Origin: CAVXZE01 sp964615365
GTDB lineage: Bacteria > Myxococcota_A > UBA9160 > UBA6930
Direction of reading: 5' to 3'
DNA: 64,000 nucleotides
Assembly: GCA_964615365.1 (NCBI GenBank)
Contig: CAZTOU010000003.1
Coordinates: forward strand, 1-64,000
The position numbers and the translations under genes were made by a program. Under the pieces are notes generated by a model. That model searched no databases. It had not been told where the DNA came from and saw only the letters and a list, made by a program, of their open reading frames with translations. Below are positions 1 through 7,856 of the stretch, in pieces; position 1 is the first letter of the stretch, and each line of letters begins with the position of its first letter.

Positions 1-578
1 CGGTTCACGTCAACATGGCGCTCATCATCAAGTTCATGAGCAACTACTTCTTCAACCCGGCGAAGTTCCCCGAGATCGAGAAGAGGAACGGGCCGGAGGA
101 CGATGACTTCCTCTTCAACCAAGGGGCCACCAAGGGCCTGGGAAGGATCCAGTTCCACGACTACCAGATCGCCTACGACAGCGTGGACATCCCCAACGTC
201 CACCTGTTCAAGGAGCAGATCGAGGTCTTCAAGGAGTTCCTCACGCAGGCCACGCCCAGCAAGGAGCAGGCGACGGACCTGGACTTCCTTCTCACCCTGG
301 GGGAGCTGTTCACCTTGGTTCCCTACGGGCAGCTCATCCTCGAGAACAAGAAGATCTACGACGTGGAAGACGAAGTCATCGATCAGATCTTCGACGTCCT
401 GGTGAGAGATTTCTCGAAGTACGCGCTTCAGCTCTACTCGAAAACCAGCAGCACCAGCCGTCAGATGGAGCTCTCCCTGCAGATGATCCGGAAGCCGGTG
501 GTGGACACGGACAGGTTCGAGAGAGTGCTCGCGAGCCACATCTACTCGCTCCGGGGCGCCTACTCCATGAACGACTGA
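1..578 (+). CDS. Acyl-CoA dehydrogenase, C-terminal part (5' end outside window)
   Basis: The reading frame is already open at base 3 (VHVNMALIIKF), so this is the 3' end of a gene that starts before the window; the ATG at 15 is probably internal. The visible 190 or so residues resemble the C-terminal helical region of a flavin-dependent acyl-CoA dehydrogenase, which oxidises acyl-CoA to trans-2-enoyl-CoA in the cytoplasm. The support is recognition of segments such as GELFTLVPYGQLILE and QIFDVLVRDFS. The FAD domain and catalytic base lie outside the window, so substrate class cannot be judged. A strong hairpin follows the stop codon. Family is likely; exact subfamily is open. Confidence 0.65.
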   Translation, partial: VHVNMALIIKFMSNYFFNPAKFPEIEKRNGPEDDDFLFNQGATKGLGRIQFHDYQIAYDSVDIPNVHLFKEQIEVFKEFLTQATPSKEQATDLDFLLTLGELFTLVPYGQLILENKKIYDVEDEVIDQIFDVLVRDFSKYALQLYSKTSSTSRQMELSLQMIRKPVVDTDRFERVLASHIYSLRGAYSMND

Positions 579-619
579 AGCGGGCGTGGGGCGCCATATC
601 GCCCCGTGTCCCGGCGATC

Positions 620-655
620 CACCGGCGGAGCCCCGAGGCCGGGGCTCCGCCGGTG
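620..655. terminator. Strong hairpin between convergent genes
   Basis: A 16-bp perfect inverted repeat (620-635 and 640-655) surrounds a 4-nt loop AGGC. It lies 41 bp after the acyl-CoA dehydrogenase stop and 15 bp before the end of qmoB on the other strand, so it can serve both convergent transcripts. There is no clear T-tract; the terminator role is inferred from structure and position. Confidence 0.6.
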
Positions 656-670
656 CGAGGAGCGGAGAGC

Positions 671-2920
671 CTACATGCCCTTGTAGGGGTTGGGTCCGAC
701 GCCCTCGATCACCTCGAGGAAGTCGTCCATGATCTGCGGAATCCTGCCGTAGTCGGCGATTCCCAGGTCGTGGATCTCGACGCGCTCCGACTCGAGAACC
801 AGCTGCTTGAGCTTCTCCTGCACATTCCCCATGCGGTACTCGGCGAGCTCGCTGCCCCGAACGAAGTGGCACTGGTAGTCCTCGCCCTTCTTGCACCCGA
901 TCAGGAGGACGCCGTCGAAGCCCGACGAGAGGGCGTCGCCCACCCAGACCGCGTTCATCGAGCCGAGACAGCGAAGCGGGATGATGCGAATCATCGCGTT
1001 GTACTTGAGCCGCATCATGCCGGCCATGTCGAGAGACGGAAGGGCATCGTTCTCGCAGATGAAGGCGAGGATTCTCGGCTTCTCCTCGTCCTCCTCGGGG
1101 ACGTGGATGGCCTTGATCATCTGCGAGATCATACGAACGCTGTAGTTCTTGAAGGAGATGATCCGCTCGGGACAGGCGCCGAAGCAGACGCCGCAACGAC
1201 GGCAGCGCCTCGGGTTGGGCAGGGGTGTGCCCTTCTCGTCTTCGTCGAGGGCGCCGAAGGGACATTCCTCGGTGCAGCGCTTGCACTGCGTGCACTTCTG
1301 CATCAGGAAGTCCGGATAGCTGAGATCCCCGGCGCGCGGATGCACGGCGAGACCCTTGGCCACCGCCTCGACCGCCTGGATCGCCTTGAGGGTGGCGCCG
1401 TTTGCATCATTGGCGCAGGCGGCGAGATCCATCGGCGCCCTGACGCCCCCCGCGGCGTAGATGCCGGTGCGCCGCGTCTCGTAGGGGAAGCAGATGAAGT
1501 GCGAATCGGGAAAACCGTACTTCAAGGTGGGGAGGTCGGTGCCCTGGCGATAGGTGAGATTCAAGATCTTGGCCCCTGACTCAGCCGACGCGGCCTCCTT
1601 CTTCCCGTCTCCCTCGTCCGCTTCAGCCTCCTGCGACTCCTCGCCAGCCTCGCCCGCGGCTTCCTCTCCGGGCAGCTCGTCGACCTGGGTGGTTGGCACC
1701 ATTCCGGTGGCCAGAACCACCAGATCTGCCTTGATCTTGATGTCCTCGCCGAGCAGCGTCTCCTGCACTTCGATGCCGATCTGGCCATCGGACTCCGGCG
1801 CCACGCTCGCGATCTCGCCCTTGGTCAAGAGGATACCTTCGTCCTCCTGGGCGTGGGCGTAGAAGCGCTCGTACTGGGCCGGTGATCGAATGTCCTTGTA
1901 GATCACGTAGACCTTGGCACCGGGATGCTGCTCGCGGACGTACTTCGCCTGCTTCAGGGACACCCGGCAACAGACCGCGGAGCAGTAGGGCAGGTGGTCC
2001 TGGTCCCGGGAACCCGCGCACTGGATGAAGGCGACGCTGGCGGGCGGTTTGCCGTCGGAGGGACGCTTGATCCCGCCGTTCGCCACCATTTCCTCCATCT
2101 GGACGTTGGTGATCACGTCGGCTGAGGCTCCATACCCCAGGTGCCCGAGCTTCTCGGGCTCGTACGGCTTCCAGCCAGAGGCGAGAACGATGGATCCGAC
2201 GTTGATATCCGTGGCCACGCCGCCGTTCTTGAGCTCCACGGCGAACTGGCCGGGCGCCCCCGAGGTCTTGGCGACCGTGGTCGACTTGTAGACATCGATG
2301 TTCGGATCCGCCTCGACCTCTTCCGCCAACTTCGCCCAGCCGGAGTCCTCCAGGTCCTTGTAGGGAGGGCGCTTCGGAAAGGTCTTGGAGAACTTGGTGG
2401 CCCAGCCGCCCAGCCGGTCTTCCTTCTCGACCAGGGCGACCTTGTACCCGGCCGCGGCACCGGACTTCGCCGCCGTCATGCCGGTGATGCCTCCGCCGAT
2501 CACCAGGATGTCCTTGTTGGCCTCCTCGATCAGGGCCTCCGGCGGCTCAATGGAAGCGGTGCGCGCCACGCCCATGCGGATGTGGTCTTCGGCGAGCATC
2601 TGGGTGTCTTCGTCGTTCGGCGTATGGCTCCAGGCCACGTGCTCGCGAAGATTCACCCGGTCGGTCATCACCTCTCCCCCGAACTCGAAGAGCTCGGGGA
2701 AGACCCGGCCGGAACAGGCCGCGACCACCACGCGGTTCAGTCCTTCGCTTTCGATATCCGCCTTGATCAGGTCGACACCTTCGCGACTGCAGAGGACGTC
2801 GTGCGCCTTGCAGAGAGAAGCTTCGGTCTCGCCCGTCGCCACTTCAGACAGCTTGTCGAGATCGATGGAACTCGCGATGTCGCAGCCCTTGCAGATATAG
2901 ACGCCGATCTTGGTATCCAT
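671..2920 (-). CDS. qmoB: QmoB-like quinone-interacting oxidoreductase subunit (HdrA-like flavoprotein with MvhD domain)
   Basis: 749 aa. An HdrA-like FAD fold carries GGGITGMTA near residues 142-150. It is followed by two [4Fe-4S] ferredoxin motifs (CTQCKRC at 543-549 with C553, and CRRCGVC at 573-579 with C583) and a C-terminal MvhD/FlpD-like domain from about residue 615. This order is that of QmoB, which links APS reductase to the quinone pool in sulfate respiration, possibly by electron confurcation. ATG at 2920 is chosen because GGGGAGA lies just upstream and the start is 4 bp after the qmoA stop; a longer frame exists but reads back into qmoA. An acidic, low-complexity stretch at about 416-448 is unusual. 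No qmoC follows. HdrA of another Hdr complex is the alternative. Confidence 0.85.
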   Translation of the reverse strand: MDTKIGVYICKGCDIASSIDLDKLSEVATGETEASLCKAHDVLCSREGVDLIKADIESEGLNRVVVAACSGRVFPELFEFGGEVMTDRVNLREHVAWSHTPNDEDTQMLAEDHIRMGVARTASIEPPEALIEEANKDILVIGGGITGMTAAKSGAAAGYKVALVEKEDRLGGWATKFSKTFPKRPPYKDLEDSGWAKLAEEVEADPNIDVYKSTTVAKTSGAPGQFAVELKNGGVATDINVGSIVLASGWKPYEPEKLGHLGYGASADVITNVQMEEMVANGGIKRPSDGKPPASVAFIQCAGSRDQDHLPYCSAVCCRVSLKQAKYVREQHPGAKVYVIYKDIRSPAQYERFYAHAQEDEGILLTKGEIASVAPESDGQIGIEVQETLLGEDIKIKADLVVLATGMVPTTQVDELPGEEAAGEAGEESQEAEADEGDGKKEAASAESGAKILNLTYRQGTDLPTLKYGFPDSHFICFPYETRRTGIYAAGGVRAPMDLAACANDANGATLKAIQAVEAVAKGLAVHPRAGDLSYPDFLMQKCTQCKRCTEECPFGALDEDEKGTPLPNPRRCRRCGVCFGACPERIISFKNYSVRMISQMIKAIHVPEEDEEKPRILAFICENDALPSLDMAGMMRLKYNAMIRIIPLRCLGSMNAVWVGDALSSGFDGVLLIGCKKGEDYQCHFVRGSELAEYRMGNVQEKLKQLVLESERVEIHDLGIADYGRIPQIMDDFLEVIEGVGPNPYKGM

Positions 2921-2924
2921 GGTT

Positions 2925-4217
2925 CTATCTCCCCGAACCCGCGATGACAGCCTTGAGCGCCGCACCTGTGGCATCCTGAACGGCGGTCACGACGTCGACG
3001 GGTCGTACCGCCACCCCCGCACCGATGACTCCGCCCGCCCCATCCGGCGCGATGAAGCCGAACTCATCCAGAGGCGTGTTCAGCGGCGGAGCGTCCTGGG
3101 ACGTGTTGGGGACCATGCCGGTGGCGAGAACCGCCAGGTCGACCTCCGTCCTGGTGATCGCGCCGGTGAGCGTGTTCTCCGCCTCGAGGATCACGTTGTG
3201 GTTGGCACCCTCGGTAATCTTGGCCACCTTGCCGCGGTGAAAGAAGAACTTCTCGTCCGCCTGGACCTTGGTGTAGAAATCCTCCATCCGGCCTGGGGCG
3301 CGGACATCGATGTAGAACATGTGCACTTCCGCATCGGGGTACCGCTCGCGGACGTAGGTGGCCTGCTTCATCGACGCCAGGCAGCAGATCGAGGAGCAGT
3401 AGGGGAGGTGGTTCTCGTCGCGAGAGCCGGCGCACTGAACGAACCCGATCTTGGTGATCTCTCCGCCGTCGGAGGGGCGCGTGATCTTGCCCTCGGTGGG
3501 CCCGTTCTCGGCCGCGTACCTCTCCATGATCACGTTGGTGACGACGTTCGGATACTGCCCGAAGCCCAGGTTGTCGAGCTTGGTCGCATCGTACGGCTTC
3601 CATCCGGTCGCCCACACGATCGCGCCGACCTTGGCGGTGATGGTTCTCGGCTGCATGTCCAGCTCGATCGCGCCGTAGGCGCAGGCCTCGAGGCACGCCT
3701 TCATGCGATCGTCGCCTGCGTGCTGCGGATCGACGACGTAGCGGTGCGGGTAGGCCATGAGATGCGGCAGGTAGATGGCCTTGGTCTTGTCGATTCCGTA
3801 GTTGAAGTCGTTGTCCCGCTCGATCTCGCAGACCTTCTCGCACTCGCCACAGCAGGTGCACTTCTCGTTGACGTAGCGCGGGCTGAGCTTGAGTCGGGCT
3901 TCGTAGCTCCCGGGAGATCCTGATACGCTCTCGACCTCGGCCAGTGTCAGGATGCGGACGTTGGGGTTGGACCTCATGCGCTTGAGGTTGATCTCCATCC
4001 CGCAGGTCGGCGGGCAGAGCTTGGGGAAGTACTGATTGTTGGCGATCACCCGGCCCCCCAGGGAAGGGTTCCGTTCTACGAGGATCACCTTCTTGCCAAG
4101 CTCGGCGGTCTCGATTGCAGAGGTCATTCCCGCGATGCCGCCGCCGACAACGAGGGTTTCGGCCTGAATCTGATCGCCTGCATCGCCCTGAGCCGCGCTC
4201 GGTTCGAACTCAGCCAT
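2925..4217 (-). CDS. qmoA: QmoA-like quinone-interacting oxidoreductase subunit (HdrA-like flavoprotein)
   Basis: 430 aa, the short HdrA-like flavoprotein typical of QmoA. The FAD dinucleotide motif VVGGGIAGM is at 23-31, then a Cys-rich stretch CPPTCG and a CTCCGEC-type cluster, and a conserved CAGSRDENHLPYCSSICC region shared with QmoB. In sulfate reducers QmoA and QmoB are cytoplasmic and dock on the membrane subunit QmoC. The ATG at 4217 has an AAGGAG ribosome site. It is the first gene of a qmoA-qmoB pair with a 4-bp gap. The 190 bp upstream show no recognisable promoter. aprBA and sat are not in the window, so involvement in sulfate respiration is family-based. Confidence 0.85.
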   Translation of the reverse strand: MAEFEPSAAQGDAGDQIQAETLVVGGGIAGMTSAIETAELGKKVILVERNPSLGGRVIANNQYFPKLCPPTCGMEINLKRMRSNPNVRILTLAEVESVSGSPGSYEARLKLSPRYVNEKCTCCGECEKVCEIERDNDFNYGIDKTKAIYLPHLMAYPHRYVVDPQHAGDDRMKACLEACAYGAIELDMQPRTITAKVGAIVWATGWKPYDATKLDNLGFGQYPNVVTNVIMERYAAENGPTEGKITRPSDGGEITKIGFVQCAGSRDENHLPYCSSICCLASMKQATYVRERYPDAEVHMFYIDVRAPGRMEDFYTKVQADEKFFFHRGKVAKITEGANHNVILEAENTLTGAITRTEVDLAVLATGMVPNTSQDAPPLNTPLDEFGFIAPDGAGGVIGAGVAVRPVDVVTAVQDATGAALKAVIAGSGR

Positions 4218-4407
4218 GTCTACTCCTTGTTCAAGAAAGACGTTCGCGAGACGCGCGTCTCCCGTTCGCTCTGCGCGCGGGCGGACGATAACAACCGGAG
4301 TCGGAACCCGTCAATCGCGACGGGGACACCTTACCGCTACGGTAAATGCTCCGAAATCCGCGGAGTTCTCCGCGGTGATTCCGATTCCCGCGTCTCTGGT
4401 TGCAGCG

Positions 4408-5406
4408 TCAGTCCGCGCCCCGCGCGTCGATCTCCTCCAAGGCCTCGGAAGCGATCTCCGCCACGTCTCGGTTCGGATCGTCGACCAGCGCCCGGAGCGC
4501 GTCGGCGGCAGCCGGGTGGCCGATCCTTCCGAGGAGGTCGGCGGTGTCGCCCCGGAGCGCCGGATCCTCGTGGCGCAGGACCGGGAGGAGTCCATCGACG
4601 AGTCCATCCAGCGCCGCGCGGTCGTCCTCCAGAGCGGTTTCGACCGCCATCATCAGGCCGATCCGCAGCGAGGTGGCGCTGCTCTTCCAGATGGCCACGA
4701 AGTCCGCCGCACCAGGGGCGGTCCCCATCCGAAGCGCCGCGTGGCCGAAGCGCCCCTGCTCCACCAGCGAGAGCAGGAGATCCCTTCCGTGGCCCTCGTC
4801 GTCGCGGGAGAGGATATTGTCCACCAGCTCGGCCGAGTGAACCACGCCGGTCACTGCGAGATCGCCGTCGAGGATGGTGAGTGGCACGGTGCGGACGTTG
4901 AAGTGCTCGGCGAGGTTCGCGTGTGCCTGGACGTCGACGATCGATACCGTGACCATCGGCGAGGCGAGGGCGAGCCGGTTGGCCGAACGGACCGCACCGG
5001 GGCAGTGGGGGCAGCTGGCGCCGACGAAGACCAGCAGCTCGACGGGTCGCGCGAGTGCGGCGAGTCGCTCCACCCATTGCTCGCTGGGGTCCGGGCCGTT
5101 TCGGGTCGAGCCGAGCAGGGCCTCCGCGAAGGGCCGTCCCTCGGGGCCGTGAGGCAGCGCCTGATAGTGGATCCGACCGACGCCGCGATGGGCGATGGTC
5201 AGGCAGGGCAGGGCGACCAATCCGATGCCGTCCCCGAGCTCGACGCTGAGCGCGCCGCCGGAAGCCCGCTCGATCTGGCGCGCGACCTCGGTCAGCGGCT
5301 CCTCAAGTGCGGAATCCTCCCCGGCAGCGGGGTGGAGGACGACATCGAGCGATCCTTTGGAGTTCGCCAGCTTCTCGCGGATCTTCTCGTCGTCGAGCTC
5401 ACCCAA
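4408..5406 (-). CDS. Thioredoxin-like (CPHC) protein with HEAT-like C-terminus
   Basis: 332 aa. A glutaredoxin-like N-terminal half of the protein-disulfide-oxidoreductase type leads into a thioredoxin fold with the redox motif CPHC at 132-135 (VFVGASCPHC). A VRTVPLTI segment supplies the cis-proline expected of thioredoxin folds. The last 100 residues look like HEAT repeats (LRHEDPALRGDTADLLGRIG and a second copy). The likely role is cytoplasmic disulfide reduction with a protein-binding tail; partner unknown. The start is a TTG whose first 8 bases overlap the adk stop, suggesting translational coupling. No better ATG exists upstream of the redox motif. The fusion of the two parts is seen directly; its function is inference. 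Confidence 0.65.
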   Translation of the reverse strand: MGELDDEKIREKLANSKGSLDVVLHPAAGEDSALEEPLTEVARQIERASGGALSVELGDGIGLVALPCLTIAHRGVGRIHYQALPHGPEGRPFAEALLGSTRNGPDPSEQWVERLAALARPVELLVFVGASCPHCPGAVRSANRLALASPMVTVSIVDVQAHANLAEHFNVRTVPLTILDGDLAVTGVVHSAELVDNILSRDDEGHGRDLLLSLVEQGRFGHAALRMGTAPGAADFVAIWKSSATSLRIGLMMAVETALEDDRAALDGLVDGLLPVLRHEDPALRGDTADLLGRIGHPAAADALRALVDDPNRDVAEIASEALEEIDARGAD

Positions 5407-6052
5407 GTCCGGCGAAGATCCGATCCCGGATCTCCTCGACCTTTCCGATGCCGGCGACCTTCACGTACCGGGGTGCGGCTGCGTCGCCCGATTTGGACCA
5501 CTTGGTGTAGTAGTCGATCAACGGCTCGGTCTGCTCGTGGTAGACCGCCAGGCGCTTGCGGACGGTCTCCTCCTGGTCGTCGTCGCGCTGGATCAACGCC
5601 TCTCCGGTCGCGTCGTCCTTGCCCTCGACCTTGGGTGGGTTGAAGTGGATGTGATATGTGCGGCCCGATGCCAGGTGCACGCGCCGCCCGCTCATGCGAC
5701 GGATGATCTCGTTGTCTTCGACGTCGATCTCCACCACCGCATCGACGGCGACGTTCTCGGTCTTGAGGGCCTCCGCCTGGACGACGGTGCGGGGGAATCC
5801 GTCGAACAAGAACCCCTTCTCGCAGTCCGGCTGCGCGATGCGCTCCTTCACCAGGCCGAGAATGATGTCGTCGGAAACCAGACCGCCGGCATCCATGACC
5901 TTCTTGGCCGCGAGCCCTAGCGGCGTTCCCGCCTTGACGGCTGCCCGCAGCATGTCGCCCGTCGAGATCTGCGGAATTCCGTACTTCTCAGTGAGATAGC
6001 CGGCCTGTGTGCCTTTACCGGCGCCGGGGCCGCCCAGGAGAATGATGCGCAT
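5399..6052 (-). CDS. adk: Adenylate kinase
   Basis: 217 aa, full length for the long bacterial form. It interconverts ATP + AMP and 2 ADP in the cytoplasm. The P-loop GGPGAGKGTQ is at 7-16, the NMP-binding region STGDMLR follows, and GFLFDGFPRT is the usual signature. The LID domain (GRRVHLASGRTYHIHFNPPK) has no zinc cysteines and resembles the hydrogen-bonded LID of enteric enzymes, including the downstream KVEGKDDATGE. The ATG at 6052 has GGAAGGA upstream. It overlaps the thioredoxin/HEAT gene by 8 bp and follows an OsmC gene, an unremarkable setting. Confidence 0.95.
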   Translation of the reverse strand: MRIILLGGPGAGKGTQAGYLTEKYGIPQISTGDMLRAAVKAGTPLGLAAKKVMDAGGLVSDDIILGLVKERIAQPDCEKGFLFDGFPRTVVQAEALKTENVAVDAVVEIDVEDNEIIRRMSGRRVHLASGRTYHIHFNPPKVEGKDDATGEALIQRDDDQEETVRKRLAVYHEQTEPLIDYYTKWSKSGDAAAPRYVKVAGIGKVEEIRDRIFAGLG

Positions 6053-6107
6053 GGTTGCTGTCCTTCCTTGCAGAACAAATCGGATTCGAAGGCAGAGAGG
6101 GCGGGCT

Positions 6108-6500
6108 TCAGACGATCTCCAGATCCAGCGCCGGCATCTGCTTCAGCGTCTCGTGCACCGGGCAGAGCTCGGCGACGCGCTTGATCGCGGACTTCTTGCC
6201 TTCGGGGAAGTCATTCGGCAGCTCCAGGTCGATGACGATGGTTCCCACGCGCTTCGGATCGTCCGCGAGCTCGAGGGTCAGGCTCGCACTCACGTCACCG
6301 TCGGTATAGCCGTGGCTGTCGCAATAGGTCTGGGCCATGATGGCGATGCAGGCACCGAGGGATCCGGCCAGGTACTCGACCGGGTTCATCCCTTTGTCGG
6401 AGCCACCCTCCTCCTCGGACATGTCGAAGATCACCGAGTGTTCGCGAACGCGGATCTCGAAAGCCTTGCCCTCTTTTCTGGTGATGCTCATCAGGTCCAT
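6108..6500 (-). CDS. OsmC/Ohr family protein
   Basis: 130 aa, typical OsmC length. These small dimeric proteins reduce organic hydroperoxides with two active-site cysteines; here C51 (GACIAI) and C113 (ELCPVHETL) fit that pair. The EYLAGSLGACIAIMAQ helix is characteristic. The ATG at 6500 has GAGG upstream; an internal Met at 6491 is the alternative start. It lies 27 bp after hmcD and 55 bp before adk on the same strand, so it may be read through from the hmc operon. A detoxification role is family knowledge; the physiological substrate is unknown, and some OsmC proteins act on sulfur compounds. Confidence 0.85.
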   Translation of the reverse strand: MDLMSITRKEGKAFEIRVREHSVIFDMSEEEGGSDKGMNPVEYLAGSLGACIAIMAQTYCDSHGYTDGDVSASLTLELADDPKRVGTIVIDLELPNDFPEGKKSAIKRVAELCPVHETLKQMPALDLEIV

Positions 6501-6527
6501 GTGGCTGCCTCGCTCGGATCGGCCCCT

Positions 6528-6665
6528 CTAATCGTCCTCGTTCTCGCGATCGTGAAGGAACTTCCAGAAGGCGATGAAGATCACCAGATAGCCGACCCCG
6601 AGCAGGTAGAGCATGCCCTTGGTGTACGACATGAATTCCTGAAGAGAGTGAAAACCCTCACTCAT
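6528..6665 (-). CDS. hmcD: HmcD-like small membrane subunit
   Basis: 45 aa, short enough to be missed by many gene callers. It begins MSEGFHSLQEFMSYTKGM and has one hydrophobic segment (LYLLGVGYLVIFIAFWKFL) ending in a charged tail. It follows hmcC by 15 bp and is the last gene of the hmc operon. Size, single membrane helix and position beside an NrfD-type gene match HmcD of Desulfovibrio, a small subunit of the Hmc complex with no known cofactor. The identification rests mainly on context and size. Confidence 0.65.
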   Translation of the reverse strand: MSEGFHSLQEFMSYTKGMLYLLGVGYLVIFIAFWKFLHDRENEDD

Positions 6666-6680
6666 GGCGTCCTCTCCAAC

Positions 6681-7856
6681 TCAGTGACCTTGGCTGTAGT
6701 CCGGGTGCTCGAAGAACACCGGCATCCGCGAGACGATGAAACGATAGGCCGTGACTCCCACCGTCACCACGAAGACGGAGATGCCGATCTCCATCCAGTG
6801 GGGAAAGTACCGGTCCGCCGTGGGGAGCTGCCAGTTGAAGGCGATCAGGCAGATGTTGAAGCGATTGAGGACGATGCCCAGCACTGTCACGAAGGCGGCC
6901 CAGCGGATCAGCGTCAGATTCAGGTCGCGCACGCCTACCACGAAAAGGAAGCACGGCAGCGCAACGAATCCGAGCATCTCAAGCATGAACCAGAGCCCGT
7001 AGTTCGTCCCCAGCAGGTGCCAGTTGTCGTCCAACGCCACGCCGAAGACCTTGATGGCGAAGTAGGCGGCCAGCACGAAGGCGGCTGCCTTTCCGAAGCC
7101 GAGGACGACCGTGTCCGCCGTGCGTTTGTGCTCTTCGTCCATCTTGTCCGCGAAGCTCCGGTGAGCCAGGGTTCCCTCGAAGATCACCATGGAGAGGCCC
7201 GCGGCGACGCTGGAGACGAAGAAGAAGATCGGCAGATAGGAGGAGTACCAGAGGGGGTGGATCTTCGAGGGGACGATCAGGAACAGCGCACCCAGCGACG
7301 ACTGGTGCATCGTCGACAGCGTGATGCCGAAGATGGTGAGCAGCAGGGTCAGCCTGATCAGGACCCGCCGCAGCTTCTTCTCGCCGAGCCACTCCAGCGC
7401 CATCGGGGAGAACTCGAGGAAGAGCACGACCAGGTAGAGCATGACACAGGCGCCCACCTCGAAGAGAACCGAGGTGGGTCCGGGGCTCAAGGCGAAGGGG
7501 TAGGGAAGGCGCCAGGGGCGGCCCACGTCGTAAAGGAGAGCGACGACGACCATCGAGTAGCCGAGGAATCCGGTGAGGAGAGCGGGGCGGAGGGCGGCAT
7601 GGAACTTCTTCATGCCGAAGACCTCCACCGCCGCGGCGGTGGTGTAGCCGCCGGCAGCCAGGGCCACTCCGCAGAGCAGATCGAAGCTGATCCAGATTCC
7701 CCACGCGTTGTTGTGGTCCAGGTTGGTGACCGCGCCCAGCCCGCCGGTGAAGCGGAGGTAGGAAAGCCAAAGGCCTCCCAGGATGATGACGGCGGTGATG
7801 ATGTTGGCGGGAGAGAGCAGCGAACGTTCGACGGTCTTCTCAGGCTCGGACATCAC
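6681..7856 (-). CDS. hmcC: HmcC-like NrfD/PsrC-family integral membrane subunit
   Basis: 391 aa with about ten hydrophobic helices and no Cys cofactor motif, as in the NrfD/PsrC family that binds quinol at the membrane. Conserved features include YDVGRPWR in an early loop and a MHQSSLGALF segment; the C-terminus is short and polar. Its ATG overlaps the stop of hmcB (ATGA), a classical coupled pair of FeS subunit and membrane anchor. In Hmc this subunit would exchange electrons between the periplasmic FeS protein and the quinone pool. The placement between hmcB and hmcD agrees with the Desulfovibrio gene order B-C-D. Confidence 0.8.
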   Translation of the reverse strand: MMSEPEKTVERSLLSPANIITAVIILGGLWLSYLRFTGGLGAVTNLDHNNAWGIWISFDLLCGVALAAGGYTTAAAVEVFGMKKFHAALRPALLTGFLGYSMVVVALLYDVGRPWRLPYPFALSPGPTSVLFEVGACVMLYLVVLFLEFSPMALEWLGEKKLRRVLIRLTLLLTIFGITLSTMHQSSLGALFLIVPSKIHPLWYSSYLPIFFFVSSVAAGLSMVIFEGTLAHRSFADKMDEEHKRTADTVVLGFGKAAAFVLAAYFAIKVFGVALDDNWHLLGTNYGLWFMLEMLGFVALPCFLFVVGVRDLNLTLIRWAAFVTVLGIVLNRFNICLIAFNWQLPTADRYFPHWMEIGISVFVVTVGVTAYRFIVSRMPVFFEHPDYSQGH

